This document shows, in pieces, positions 1-12,343 of a stretch of DNA of 64,000 nt (position 1 is the first letter of the stretch; the number at the start of each line of letters is the position of its first letter). A program made the position numbers and the translations under genes. Under the pieces are notes generated by a model. That model saw only the letters and a list, made by a program, of their open reading frames with translations. It was not told the origin of the DNA and searched no databases. Source of the stretch: Chenopodium formosanum (lineage: Eukaryota; Streptophyta; Magnoliopsida; Caryophyllales; Amaranthaceae); assembly GCA_024500155.1 (NCBI GenBank), contig CM044874.1, forward strand, positions 5,347,001 to 5,411,000, given 5' to 3'.

Positions 1-221
1 GGTGAACATATATTATAAGAATGAACATGATAGTACGAAGATGGACATTTAATTTTATAAGAATAAATATCCTATAGCAAGAAAATGTTTATATTTTTTA
101 TATTAAATTGTAAACATTAATATTATAAGAATGAACCTCTTATAGCATGAAAATGAAAATAATATTATACGATTGAACATTTGATATTATGAAAATGAAC
201 ATTTAATTTTGTAAGAATAAA
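1..221. other. AT-rich flank with short repeated phrases
   Basis: No gene is visible. The stretch is AT-rich and repeats variants of a phrase like TTATAAGAATGAAC and ATTTAATTTTATAAGAAT several times, which looks like a decayed low-complexity repeat in the distal promoter of the RRM gene to the right. Confidence 0.4.
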
Positions 222-500
222 GCCCTATTCACTTCACCTTATTTTAGTTGAACTGACATTATTTTTATTGAACTGAAATTATTTTTGCCGAATTGAAATT
301 AATTTTACTGAACTGAAATTAATTTTGCTGAATTGAAATTATTTTTTACTGATTTTCTATCATATTTCTTCTTTAATTTTACTGATTTTTACTTAACTGA
401 AATTATTTTTGGTATACAGAATTTATTTTAACTGAACTGAAATTAATTTAACTCTTAATTTCAATTCAGCTCTAATTAGTTCAGTTTCACTTCAATTTAG
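222..500 (-). mobile_element. Tourist-like MITE remnant (same family as the copy at 4448-4817)
   Basis: It begins GCCCTATTCACTTCACCTTA, close to the terminal repeat of the complete element at 4448. It then runs as degenerate copies of a roughly 20-bp unit of the type TTGAACTGAAATTATTTTT, the reverse complement of the unit in the intronic copy. I see no matching right terminus, so the copy is truncated or diverged and its right edge is approximate. It lies just upstream of the likely transcription start of the RRM gene. Orientation is relative to the intronic copy. Confidence 0.5.
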
Positions 501-629
501 TTCAATACCAATTATCTCAGCTCAATTTAGTAAATATCGAGACCAAGTAAAAATTTGCGCTCAAATATCCGTGCGGACACTTGAATTTGGGCTGCCTTAG
601 AATAGCTTTGTGTAAACAGCCTGTTAACT

Positions 630-1776
630 AGTTTGTTGAGCAGCCGCTACAACACACAAAACACGAAAGAACGAAAGAAAGTTTCTCTTCGTTTTGTTCT
701 TGAAATTTGAATCTACCATTCTGTTGAAGCAGCTTCTCAGCTTTCTCTCTCCTCCATTGAAGCAGCTTTTGAGGTAAAGATGTTTCTTTTGTTTAATCTT
801 CGAATATCAATTTCACAATCTAGGGTTAATGGTTAATTTAATTCAGTTTAGGGTTCTTCTAAGGTGGATTGATTTTTGAACTATTGGGTATAATTTATTT
901 CTTCTAAAGGTTAGATTTTTGTTATTCGTTTTCTTAAGTGGCAAGAATTTGAGTCAAATTTAGTTGATATTGTGCTGCAGAACCCTTAAATTGTTTAATG
1001 TTAGGACGAAACAATGAAATTGATATTTTTATTTTGTGGGAAAATTGGATCCCAAATTTGAATGCATGATTTGTGTGTAATGAGTGTTTATTATTGTTGA
1101 TTTTGAATGTCTGTTGAAATTTACCAGGGGTTATGTTCTCCAATTGTGACGAAACGTTTGCCGTACCCTCACTATTATTGATTAGGGTTTCAAAGATTTA
1201 GGTTGAATGGAGTTTTGGGGATTAGGTTGTTGTAAAATTTGAGTTGAATTAAGAATCCTATACATAAGCTCTAACAAATGACATTTGAATATAATTCCAG
1301 TGTTCGGCTTATCAAATCTGGGCAGTCGATTCTTATTGCGCCCAAGCATCGAATTAATGTTGCGATTTTTTTAGCTATAAAGCTACCTTGATACCGATTT
1401 CTCATTATTTACTATATTTTTTTTCTTGTTTCTCTTGATCTGTTTCCATTGTTATAATCGCTAGATGTAAACTTAAAAACTTGCCTTTTGCTTGTCTGGG
1501 CGGAAGTCCCTATCTAATTATCGGATAAAAATTCATTGTTTGAACCTGTTGAGCATCGCCTCATCCTCTTCTTTGTCATTCAGTTTTCTTTCTTGCCTGT
1601 TTCTGTTAGTTCTATTTTTCATTCAGTTTTCAAACTCCTTGGTGCCGTAAATCATGGCACAGATTCATTTGAGATTCTTACCGTGCAACTCCTTTTGGCC
1701 TTTCGATTGCTCCTCCTTTCTACCATTTTCTTCTTTCTTTTTTGGGTTGCACCTGGCTTCTGTGCTTCCTCCACAG
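630..1776 (+). other. 5' UTR exon and 5' UTR intron of the RRM gene
   Basis: A pyrimidine-rich leader around 660-773 ends in TTTTGAG before a GTAAAG donor at 774. The next good acceptor before the start codon is CCTCCACAG ending at 1776. An intron of about 1 kb in the 5' UTR fits the TC-rich leader and the absence of coding sequence here. The transcription start and the left edge of the leader exon are inferred. Confidence 0.5.
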
Positions 1777-1810
1777 CAATTTAGCAAGCCTTCCAGATTA
1801 GATATACAAG

Positions 1811-4800
1811 ATGCCGAGGACAAGAGCCGCTGCAGCAGCAGCTACAGTCCCAGATACAAATGAGAAGGCCAGTGAACCAGAAAAGGAGATTGAAAATGAG
1901 GAGAAGGTAGATTTGGATGGGGAAAATGATCCTGAAGAAACATTAGAGGAAGAGGTTGAGTACGAAGAAGTGGAAGAAGAAGTGGAGGAAGAGGTCGAAG
2001 AAGAGGAGGAGGTAGAAGAGGAGGTGGAAGAGATAGAGGAGGAAGAGGAAGAAGTAGAAGAAGAAGAAGAGGAGGAGGAGGAGGCTGATGGTACTGAAAA
2101 AGCGGGTGATGCTGATATTGATATGGAGGAAGGGGATGACAAAAAAAAGCATGCTGAGCTCCTTGCACTTCCTCCTCATGGTTCAGAAGTTTATGTTGGT
2201 AATATACCTCAAGATGCTACCGAAGAAGATTTGAGGGGCTTTTGTGAATCTATAGGAGAAGTCGTGGAGGTATGTTTTTGTTTTAGTTTTAGTTTCCTCT
2301 ACTCTGGTTTAGATGTAAAATGCCGACACATTTATGATTATGTTTGTTTGTGACTACAGGTCAGGATAATGAAAGGCAAAGAGCCAGGTGAAAACAAAGG
2401 ATATGCTTTTGTGATGTTCAGGACAAAGGAGATGGCCTCTAAAGCTATGGAGAAATTGAATGGCACTGAACTGAAGGTAACCTTGGATTGCTTTCTTCGT
2501 TATACTTGTAAGAAGGCTCTCATCTAGAATACACCTAATGAGTACTTGTATGCATCTAATATGATTAAATATATGTCTCTACTAAACTGCTAATGCAAAT
2601 TAGTTATACGTGCTGATTAATTTTAGAACAGTAATGGTGCATTTCAGAAGGCCTCATTAATATATTGGAAAGGGGATAATTGTAAATTTGCAAGACAGAC
2701 AGAGGCTTTATCACTTTTATAGTAGGTTGACTTATTTGTATATCTTTTCAGGGCAAGAAAGTAAGATGTTCCTCATCACAAGCTAAGCATAAGCTCTTTA
2801 TTGGTAATATTCCTAAAACTTTGGGCGAAGAAGACTTAAGGAATGCGGTTTCAGAGTTTGGGCCTGGGGTGATTGCTATTGAACTCCTGAAGGTTTTAAT
2901 GCATCTCCTTTGCATCCTGTATATCTTACTTTTCTTTATAATTTGGGCATTTTCTACTGATACTCTTCTTGTTAATGTGGTTATCTGATGTAATTGCAGG
3001 ACCTACAAAATTCCAGTCGTAACCGTGGATTTGCATTCATTGAGTACTATAATCATGCTTGTGCTGACTATGCAAGACAAAAGATGTCTAAAGCTGATTT
3101 CAGGCTGGGTGATAAGTCTCCTACAGTCAGTTGGGCTGACCCTAGTCCTAAGAGCGGATCAAATGCAGAATCTTCTGGAGTGTCTGAGGTATCTTACTCT
3201 GTTTATTTTTCCTGCACAAGTGTTGAATTATCTGTGTCATTGTTTTTTGTTGTTCAAATTAGTAATTTTAAGAGGCCTGCAAATAATTTCTGGAATGCCT
3301 AATTACAGCACTTGATTTCTTCTAGCATTTTACTGTCAAAAGTAACTAGGATTTTGTTGTCTTGTGCCTTTTCAATTACTTACTTAATGTATGGATAGAG
3401 GGAAGATTTATATATGATAAAATGTGTCTCAAGGTACCAAGGCACAAAGCTTTGTGGATGATAGCCTTTAGGTTGTCTTAAGGTGCATTAATTTTATACC
3501 TTTGGCAGTGTATTTTGTCAGGTCTTGTGCTTTGTGAATCTTGTTTATATACGTGACAATCATGGATTCTTATAGGCTCTTGGATCACCATTGCATATTT
3601 GTGCTGCCTGCCTTTTAACGCTCTGTGTATGAGTTGGATTTACATATTAAAGATGCAGCCTATGTACTTTATTAATTGCATCAACTGGTTGAGGTATACT
3701 GTGCTATATACTGTGCTATATCAACATCTTGTGTGGTTAAATCAGATAATGGTGATATTAAAAAATTGCTAATACAATGATAAATCAATCTAATTATTGG
3801 CTTGAGAATGCTTGCTTTCCTATGTAGGTGTACTTTTTATTTGCCTGGCAACATGATTGCACTACGTTGAGTGTAGTCATTACTGCTTAGTCTCTTTACT
3901 GATTGTTATATATGTTGTTTTCTATGTTTTGTGACATGCTTCATGACTTGTGAAGTTATGAGCCACCACTTAAACCATAAATTAAAAACTTTTGGCTTGT
4001 AGGAAAGATGTCTTTGGAGTCTGGATAAACTCATCACTTAAGTACGCCATTGAGTCTCTAATGTTATACAAGTATTTTTATGTGTTAAATGACTGATTGA
4101 TCATTTGTAGCTTTCGTAACTGTTGATTTGAATCTGGTTCATGGTGTGAAGTGTATGGTGTAAGTAATTGAATTTCATGTGGGTAAAATTGATAGGTTAA
4201 GGCTGTCTATGTCAAGAACCTGCCCAAAGATGTCACGCAAGATATGTTAAAGGATTTGTTTGGGCGACATGGGAAAATTACCAAAGTTGTTTTGCCACCT
4301 GCAAAAGCTGGGCAAGAGAACAGCAGATTTGGCTTTGTGCATTTTGAAGAAAGGTCAAGTGCTTTGAAATCTTTGAAGAACACTGGTAGATATGAACTTG
4401 AAGGTAATTTTGTTGGTTCGCTTGTTTGGTCCTGATTGTTTCTCTTAGGCCCTGTTCTCTTCACCTTAAAAAAATAATATTAAGTAAAAATAATTTCAGT
4501 TCAGTAAAAATAAGTTCAGTTCAGTAAAATTAATTTCACTTCAGTAAAAATAATTTCAGTTTAGTAAAAATTATTTCAGTTCAGTAAAATTCAATTTTCT
4601 TAAAGTAGAATTATAATAGAAAATCAGTAAAAATAATTTCAGTTCAGTAAAATTCAATTTTCTTAAAGTAGAATTATAATAGAAAATCAGTAAAAATAAT
4701 TTAAGTTCAGTAAAAATAATTTCAGTTCAGTAAAATTAAGTTCAGTTCAGTAAAAACAAGTTCATTTCAGTAAAAACAATTTCAGTTCAGCAAAATTAAG

Positions 4801-7800
4801 GTGAATCAAACAAGGCCTTAGATTCTATATCCTCTGATGCATGCTGCTAATTGCTCGGGCTTTGGTTTCATTTTGGGGGTCACAGGTCAAGTTCTAGATT
4901 GCTCTTTGGCAAAGCCACAGGCTGACAAATCATCATCAGGGTCCAATCATCAGAGATCAGCTTTACTTCCTAATTACGGGCCTCGTGTTGGCTATGGCAT
5001 GTTTGGTGGGGGATATGGTGCGGTTGGTGCAGGATATGGAGCTCCAGTGACTCCAGGCCTAACTCAAGTAAGAATTTATTTTAAATTGTGAGGAGAAAAA
5101 TTGACTTCATTCTATATTATCTTCTTTAAAGGCCATTATGGTGGTGTCTGATGTGGTTTCTGACTTTCTGTTATGTCAATTATTTGTAGTAGTGATTTGA
5201 GTTTGTAAAATGGACCAATGATTGTTACTTGTTTACAGTGAGTTATAACTTAGGAGATGCATGCCATGGAAACTATTGTGACTGTAAAGCATATTTGGTT
5301 CACCCTTCATAAAAAAATTTCGGCAACCTTATTATAATTTTTTAAAATGATGTTAATTTCTTTATTTTTCTATTCAGTTAAGATTTTGATGAAGTTAATA
5401 AGTTATAGCTGTGGGATCATTCTGCTTCAGTTCTCATCACCCAAACTAATAGATTTTGTTCCCTTGGCAGTCTTGTGTTTCTTGTCATGTAAAGGGTCTC
5501 AAAAGCCACAGGCTATTGGAGCCTTCATATTTAAAAAGAGCTCCCAGGATTGCTAATTTGGGGTTTTTTGCTAGTTTAATACAAGTAGTTATTACTCCTC
5601 CCCTCAGTATTTATTCGACTCCCCCAAGAACTTAACAACACCAAAACCCACAACACCACAATTTAAACTTTTTGAAAGATTAAAACATGTGGACATGAGT
5701 GAACTGTTTGGAACTAGTGTGGCATTCAAGATTGGAGACGGTGGTGTTGTCGTAATTAGACAAGGGAGACACAAAGAGAGGGGGCTGACCACAAGGTAGA
5801 GGCATATGAGGCTGGAGTTTATATTGTAGTGAGTTGTATCTGGAAGATGGACTGATCTTGGGTTGTGACATTGGGGTTTTATGCGTTGTTGGCTGGTGAA
5901 GGTCAAGATTGAGAGACTACAGAGAAGGAGGGGGGGGGGGATTGGGGTTTAATTGGTTAGTTTGGGAGAAGTGAGCGTATGATAGGATTTTCAATAGTGT
6001 AATAATGACAAGGGAAAGATTAAGGGCTAAAGTGGGAATTGTAGGACATCAACGGAAATATTGCATACTGAGACAAAAAGGAACATTGAATAAAATTAGC
6101 AGGAGCTACAAAAAGGAATAGAGGGAGCTTTTTAGACTTGCATATCTGCAAATATTTATCTATTTTAACTCAAAACAGTGAACAGTATATGGAAGAGCGT
6201 GTCTAAGGCGTGCCTTAGGCACTAGATGACTGTGGTAGAGTGCTTTTTAAAAATGTAGGCAAGGTGCATTCAAAGAGATGACCTGAGCACATTAGACAAT
6301 TTTTAGATTTGAATATCTACAGCTATTTTCCATTTTAATCTTTTTGAACATTTACAGTTTATGAACCCTGCATTTAAAAAAAAAAAAATGATTTTAGTAT
6401 CTACAATTTATATGTGATCTAAATGAGCTGAGGGATCCTTGAGTTTTTATTTTTATAAGTTATGACTTTTGATTCTGTTTTTTTTTCCAAGTGAGGGAGA
6501 ACACTGCAATTCTCCTAGAAAAATGTTGGAAGCTTAAAGTCTATGCATTACCATGGGAGGGTTCAAGCTCTTTTTATTTATTTATTTTTTTTATTTTTTT
6601 TTAACGTGCTTTGTTAAGTACTCCCTCCGTCCCTTATTTACATGCCTACTTTCCTTTTTGGGGGTTTCAAAATTACATGCCTATTTCTATTTAAAGAATG
6701 TACTTTTTAACTATATTCCCTCTTTTTGATGAGTTGTCATCAATTTTCTTTTATATGTTTGTACTTTTGACATCATTTTCCAACACTTTCTCTCTCTATC
6801 TCTTCAATAATTACCAACTACATTTTCTCTCTCTCTCTAACCCCACATGCACATTTGTACTTCCCAATCATGGGTTTTAAGGAATTTCTAAGCTCCTTAA
6901 TTCCCGTGAAAAATAAGTAATAGGCATGTAAATAAGGGACGGGGGAAGTACCTTTTATGATAGGTGATCAGAAAATATTTTCTTATCCTAATTGAGAGAG
7001 TATTATATGGATTGTATTTGGATAAATGCATTGCCTTGGGAGGATTTGGGCTCATTTGTTTTGTTTTGTTTTTTTCTTTTTCATGTGCTTTGTTAAAGTA
7101 CCTTTTACGATAGGTAATCAGAAAATATTGCCTTATTCTAATCGAGGGAGTTTATATGGATTGGATGTGGGTAATAGTTCCAGTAGCTTTAATGTTGTCT
7201 ACACCTTTTTTTGGACGGTTCCTTATGACCATACAAGTTAGCTGACCCCAACTCATTTTGGGGCTGAGGTTTAATTGCTGTTGTTGTTTAATAGTTCTGA
7301 GAAGGTTTTCTGATGCTGAATAACTGAGGTTTTAATTTTGCATCTGTTTTTCTGTCTGTCTTGCATAAATGATCATAATTGAAGCATTAACCAAAATGAG
7401 GAGTGATATTTTTATTGTTACTTTTTTTATAATTTTTTTTAAGTTTGATGTACCAGTCTGTTCCCTGTGCCTTGTTGTTCTGGTTGAATTCTGACGTTTA
7501 TTATTGTTTTTTTCAGCCACTACTTTATGGCGGCGGGAGAGGTTCAGGTCCTGCTGGTATGGCAATGATGCCGATGCTTCTACCAGATGGAAGGATTGGA
7601 TATGTACTGTAAGTTACTACTGTTGATTTATGATTTTTTTATTTTTAGTTTCTACTTTTTACCCTTTCATCGTCTTAGTTTTGGGATGTTAATTCTCTCC
7701 CCTGCTCACTTCTCTTAATTTACTGGGATAAAAGAAAGGACATTGCTGCTTTATCATTGTTGTTGCTAAACAATTACTGCTCTCTCTTATCCATATTCCT

Positions 7801-9523
7801 TCTTTCCGATGCTTCAAATGGCAATCTCCCATTCTGGAAAGAAATGTCATAGAAATGGTGTATATTTTGTGTGGACTACTAGATTTTGCTAAGGATATGT
7901 GCCTGTATTGTCTAGAGCTTTAAAACTTAGTGCCGGTTGACTAGCAGTACTCCTGTATATAGATTCAGAGGTGTGCAAGTGTGACTGCAGCACTCCATCC
8001 ATATAGTTCCTTGTAGGTCTTTGCTTGGCTTGAGAGGTTGGTCAATTCAAAATCTCGTCTTTATGTAATACTTAATACCTTTAGGAGCTCTCAAGTTTTT
8101 CTATGCAAGACAATGGTATTTAGAGGCAGGGAAGGATATAATAGCCATTCTTATGGAGTACTTTCTTCAACATTAAAAACGATTTCATTTTGTTGGTGCC
8201 TTTTTTGAAAACTGCTGTTCAGAAAGTTATTTGACTTTTTTGAAATTTGATTGTGCTCCATGCTGATACAATCTTTCAAGTCCATGTATCATCTACTAGC
8301 CAAAAAAAAAAAAAAAACAGTAAAAAAAATGTAAAAGAGAACTTTTATCCACGAGCTTCCGATGATTTGTCTAGTTATGCATTGTAGAAACAGTGTTGTG
8401 GAAGAAGACAATGCGTACTATGTAACTGGATTCTGGAGGCACAAATTATTAGGTATCTAGGAGCTTATTTTTGTGGCCCATATTTGAAGAAAATACTTAG
8501 AAGTTTGGCAAACAATGGAACATTGCCTTTTGTGATTATATTAAGGCTCTATAGTAAGAGTGAACTTTGGGATTGTTGGGACCTTTGTCTTCTTAATGTT
8601 TGAGCTTGATGCAATCACCATTGTCTTTTGGTGGAGCTGCTCGATGTAAATAAACAAGTTATAGAATTGGAGGGTTCTGGTGGATTAGAAATATAAGCCT
8701 TCAAAACAACAAGGCATGGCTTTCTAAATAACATGGAGGTTCTATGCTCAACCAAATTTTCTTTAAATTACTTGTGCAAAATATAAGATGCCCTTTAATC
8801 TGAAAATGATTAATGGTTTGTCTTTGAAATCATACAATGATGTGACTGGAGATATTGCTTTTGATGTGCCATGCTCAAAATAGGTATGGGCAAATTAATT
8901 GTGCGACATGAGTAGTATGGTATTAGAGAAAACTTTATAATTTGATGTGTTACAACTCATGGCATATAGCCGGATATAGTTTCAAGACACACAACTTAAA
9001 TTGAACTCCAGTTGTTGACACCGGTATGGAATTTTTGTAGAGTCACGAGAGTCTAGAGCCATTATAATCTCTCTCCTTCTTGTGTGTGTGCATGGGCATG
9101 TCTTTTTGCGTTGAATTTTAATGTGAATCAATTGACACAAAACTATTCCTGTCGTAAGTTTTTAGAGGTGAAATCAGCATTTGACCTTTATCCCCTTGCA
9201 TATCTTTCCAGGTTGAACTTCATAGTAATATCATTTGTTAAATCTAATATTGCAATTCGTTTCATTACTTTTAGAAGGATCAACATGACTTTTTGTTCCT
9301 TGTTCCTCTTTGCTCTGAGATGTGTGTTTTTTCTCTTGACATGTAAAATGCCTTGTTCTATCGCTGTAGGCAACAACCTGGAGTGCATCCACAGACTCCC
9401 CCTCCACAGCAACATCGAGGCGGTAGAAGTGGTGGTGGTGGTAGGGGTGGCTCTTCTAGTGGAGGAAAGAGGGGTGGTTATAACGGCGGTGGTCGGGGAC
9501 GGAGTCGTTACAACCCTTATTGA
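1811..9523 (+). CDS. LIF2: Three-RRM hnRNP Q / LIF2-like RNA-binding protein
   Basis: Coding exons, all with GT-AG introns and continuous phase, are 1811-2269, 2360-2476, 2752-2892, 3000-3188, 4196-4403, 4886-5067, 7517-7608 and 9370-9523. They give 513 residues. Residues about 20-115 are extremely Glu-rich. RRM1 (about 126-200) has RNP2 VYVGNI and RNP1 KGYAFVMF. RRM2 (about 204-285) has LFIGNI and RGFAFIEY. RRM3 (about 304-378) has VYVKNL and RFGFVHF. The tail is Gly/Arg-rich and ends SRYNPY. Layout and length match the plant hnRNP Q family that includes Arabidopsis LIF2, a nuclear RNA-binding protein that interacts with LHP1. The ATG at 1811 opens the acidic domain directly after the 5' UTR acceptor. 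The RRMs are split by introns as expected of a functional gene, and no lesion is seen. Orthology to LIF2 rather than a close paralogue is not proven. Confidence 0.85.
4448..4817 (+). mobile_element. Tourist-like (PIF/Harbinger) MITE in the intron 4404-4885
   Basis: The 370-bp element starts GGCCCTGTTCTCTTCACC and ends GGTGAATCAAACAAGGCC, imperfect inverted termini with about four mismatches in 21. It is flanked by TTA at 4445-4447 and 4818-4820, the 3-bp target typical of PIF/Harbinger. The body is almost entirely a variant array of TTCAGTTCAGTAAAAATAAT, and includes a roughly 60-bp internal duplication (about 4584-4640 and 4645-4700). It lies wholly inside an intron. Confidence 0.8.
5590..6130. 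repeat. Possible diverged repeat inside the large intron
   Basis: The edges (ACTCCTCCCCTCAGTATT at the left, GGAATAGAGGGAG at the right) are vaguely Stowaway-like, and a short G-run occurs near 5930. The inverted match is poor and I see no clear target duplication, so this is a weak call. Confidence 0.2.
6541..7172 (+). repeat. Tandem duplication, first copy holding a MITE
   Basis: Copy 1 (6541-7021) and copy 2 (7025-7172) share, in the same order, TGCATT.CC.TGGGAGG, a T-rich tract, TGTGCTTTGTTAA, AGTACCTTTTA.GATAGGT, ATCAGAAAATATT and TATATGGATTG. The difference in length is the 328-bp Stowaway element plus its target duplication in copy 1. Both copies are intronic in the RRM gene. Confidence 0.8.
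6621..6948. mobile_element. Stowaway MITE
   Basis: It starts CTCCCTCCGTCCCTTATTTA and ends with the inverted match TAAATAAGGGACGGGGGAAG, the classic Stowaway (Tc1/mariner-derived) terminus. TA flanks it at 6619-6620 and 6949-6950. The interior is pyrimidine-rich with no coding capacity. Confidence 0.9.
7175..7292 (+). repeat. Likely SINE 3' end
   Basis: The phrase AGCTGACCCCAACTCATTTT, then GGGGCTGAGG and a TTG-repeat tail (TGTTGTTGTTT), resembles the 3' ends of plant SINEs with TTG tails. No tRNA-like head is recognised, so it is probably 5'-truncated. Confidence 0.35.
7609..9369 (+). other. Last intron of the RRM gene
   Basis: This 1.76-kb intron opens GTAAGT and closes CGCTGTAG. I see only AT-rich unique sequence and a short A-run near 8300. 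The open frame over its end belongs to intron read-through plus the last exon. Confidence 0.6.
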
Positions 9524-9950
9524 GGCTAAGCCGCTGAGGCCTTCCACTCTCTATCTGGATGGTGTGACTGGAATATTCGTTTTTGACATTTGTAACAAAT
9601 TTAATTTATGGTTAGGATTGCAGGAATTATGTACTCTACAAATTAAATCAACCTGTATTATCTTGTGGATTTGTCTATTAATTTAATGTCATGTCTAGTT
9701 GTAGCTGGCTTGGTTCACAAATGGTAATGTATACTCACGAAGTCTTAGGTGATGATCTTTTGGGGCTGGGCAAGGATTTGAAGGTAGGTGGATTCTTGCA
9801 TTGACCCTTGCGCTCAATGCTTGTGTAATTATTTCTCGTGGTTATTACCATTGAAAAGTCTTTCGACAATGGATGAATTATGTAGGATTTCTAACAGTTC
9901 TACAAAACTATAAATACTTTCTTTCCAGTTTCTGAGCGAATAAATGAACA
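9524..9950 (+). other. 3' UTR of the RRM gene
   Basis: Unique sequence follows the stop. AATAAA at 9939-9944 is a plausible polyadenylation signal. The extent is inferred. Confidence 0.4.
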
Positions 9951-12343
9951 CAATTACACAAATAAGCTGTGGAATTGGGTTTAGAATGTTAATATACTTA
10001 ATTCGTTTTTAATCACTTTTTCACGGTATTTAAAAAGTGGATTGTTAAGAGTATAATTAAATGGCTTATAAGCTTTAAATAAGAGCAATAGTACCACTTT
10101 CTACTAAATAACCCTTCAAATTATAGTTATTATAATACATCTATTTTAGGAAATGTTGTAAGTACTAAAAAACAATAGAGGAAGTATATATGTCAATTGG
10201 ATTGGAGACCGTTGTTCTAAAATTGTACTACCGAGTGTCATACTTATTTTAGCTTGCCACATTAATCATTTACTTGCCAGGTTATTAAACTGAGTTTGAA
10301 TTTTTTTCCCGTAACCTTGTAAAAGTTCCAAACAAAAATAAACTAGCATAAACTTTTAGTTGCGAAAAAGTGGTGGAGGCTAACTTATAGTGGAGTGTTC
10401 CATACATAAGAAAAAGTGATAGTATAATTATATATGTAAAAACGGCTTCAGGAAGAAAAGCATAACTATAATTTCCCTCGTCCAAAAAAAAAAAAAACCC
10501 CTTTAATTTCGAAATAAAGGGATTGAATCACTGAAACAAAAGTCATACAGTCGGAAAAACAACATAGAGAACAAGCATAATAATTGAAGAAGCTAAGAAA
10601 GAAATAGAGGCATCAACATTACATGACGTACAGCCTTAATATGTTCTTCTGAGTCTTCACCATGCGCAGTTATCATGTACTGATCTGCCACAGGATTAGA
10701 AGCAAACAGATAGTTTGATTACAACGGCCTCCTGGTGAATCGGGGCTATGATTTTAAGCTTCCGTGATTAACTGGTAAGTTTCGGTGAATTTGGGAAGAT
10801 GTCTTCCCTCTGTTCTTCACCTCTTTTTTGATAATGTGTGTGCTTATGTTACTGCAGTCTCAAGGATCTCCAAGCACTCAAGATTTTTGCACAACAAGAA
10901 ATGAATGGCCAATCACAAGAAGACTATAGCATAGTTTCTTGCAAGTTGCAACTAAGTTAGCTGACATCAACTTTGAAATGACAAAGTTGTGGCTCAGAAA
11001 AAATGAAGAATTCTGTATTATAGCACAATATATTTATTAAGGTATGATCTAGCAAGAGTTGCCAAACAATGAGACTACAGACTTGGTCGGCACCACTATG
11101 CTTCTAGTCGACTAATTTAAAAAAAAAAAAAAACATGTATCAGTCCTCTAAACAAATAATACAGACACCATATGAAGGGTGCAATCTCTCAATTTTAACA
11201 CAACATGTGACCTTTGCTAATGTCTCTAATATTCTTCTTCTAAAACACTGATTTCACAAAAAACTATCCACTGTTAAAAAAAACATCTACTGCTACAAGC
11301 GTTGTCCAAAACTCCTTTATTCAGATTTAGGGGCTCTGAATTCTCTTACAGTTGCTCCTTATTATCATCGAGGAACATGGCATTAGGAGCAACGCAAAAT
11401 TTTCAGAAATAACTGAAACATAATTTACCTGCAGAAAAGCCAGATGGATCATTGTCAGATAAGTTTTTTTCCCCTAACCTCTTTTTCTCCTGCACGGTGG
11501 GAGGGGCCAGGAGACCAATCTCTTCACAAAGTTCATGGTTATATGAGCAAACATCTTCATTACCAATTTACTACAACAGAGATCTGAGGATATTTAAAGT
11601 TTATTGTGACCCAGTGAAAAATAAAATTAACTGGTATAGCTAACATATTGTCACGCCCAACTGGCTCTTTGCTAGCCAGGTTTGCAGTATAGAATAACAG
11701 AAGTAAGAATGAAATACTTGTATCTTAATACATTCAAATTTGGTTTTGAAAGAACTCCCATTTCTATAAACAGCAGATAAAATAAAACAGTAAAAGAGGA
11801 CTGTAGATTTCCAATGATTTGAGTTGATAACTGAGAAGAAATATGTGACAAGACAGCCCAGTTATGCAAAAACCAGAGATTAGCACACATAACTAATAGT
11901 GTGACCAGGTTACTTTCAGCAAGACTGCAAGAGCGATGCTTTAATACTTTGCAAAAGTAAATTACAAAATCACAACTGGGCTAAATCAAACCAAGATCAG
12001 CAAATTACAATTACTAAAGAATTTTCTAATTTGAAAGAGCATTAGCATCCGAATGGTGCACAGAGGATCATAATTACTGAGTGACACTAGTTGCAAGTAT
12101 GGGTTATGTAGGCAGAACTCAGAGAAACAATAAAAAGAGTTTATTAAAACCACTCTGGCACCAAGCTTTCATGGCGTGCAGGGTATAACAACATATACTC
12201 AAGAATTAAAATGGGGAAACAAAAAGACTGTCGTAGTTGAATATCTACTCTAAGTTCAAAGCAACAAAAACTACTAAAATGAACAAAATAATGCAAGGTG
12301 ACGACAAGTATTAAAGTAAAAACTCACAGAATTTGTTAAACGA
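9951..12343. other. Intergenic / possible 3' UTR of the F-box gene
   Basis: No complete gene is visible. On the minus strand there are two exon-like pieces: near 11340-11434 (acceptor TTTTCTGCAG, then a short open stretch ending NKEQL) and near 10612-10685 (acceptor-like TGTGGCAG, open stretch with AHGEDSEEHI). They could be spliced 3' UTR exons of the F-box gene or remnants of another gene. A-runs occur at 10484 and 11119. Confidence 0.3.

Noticed and set aside
1798..2179. Three minus-strand ORFs rich in Ser, Pro/Leu and Phe/Leu
   Set aside because: They are the antisense of the Glu-rich coding exon of the RRM gene.
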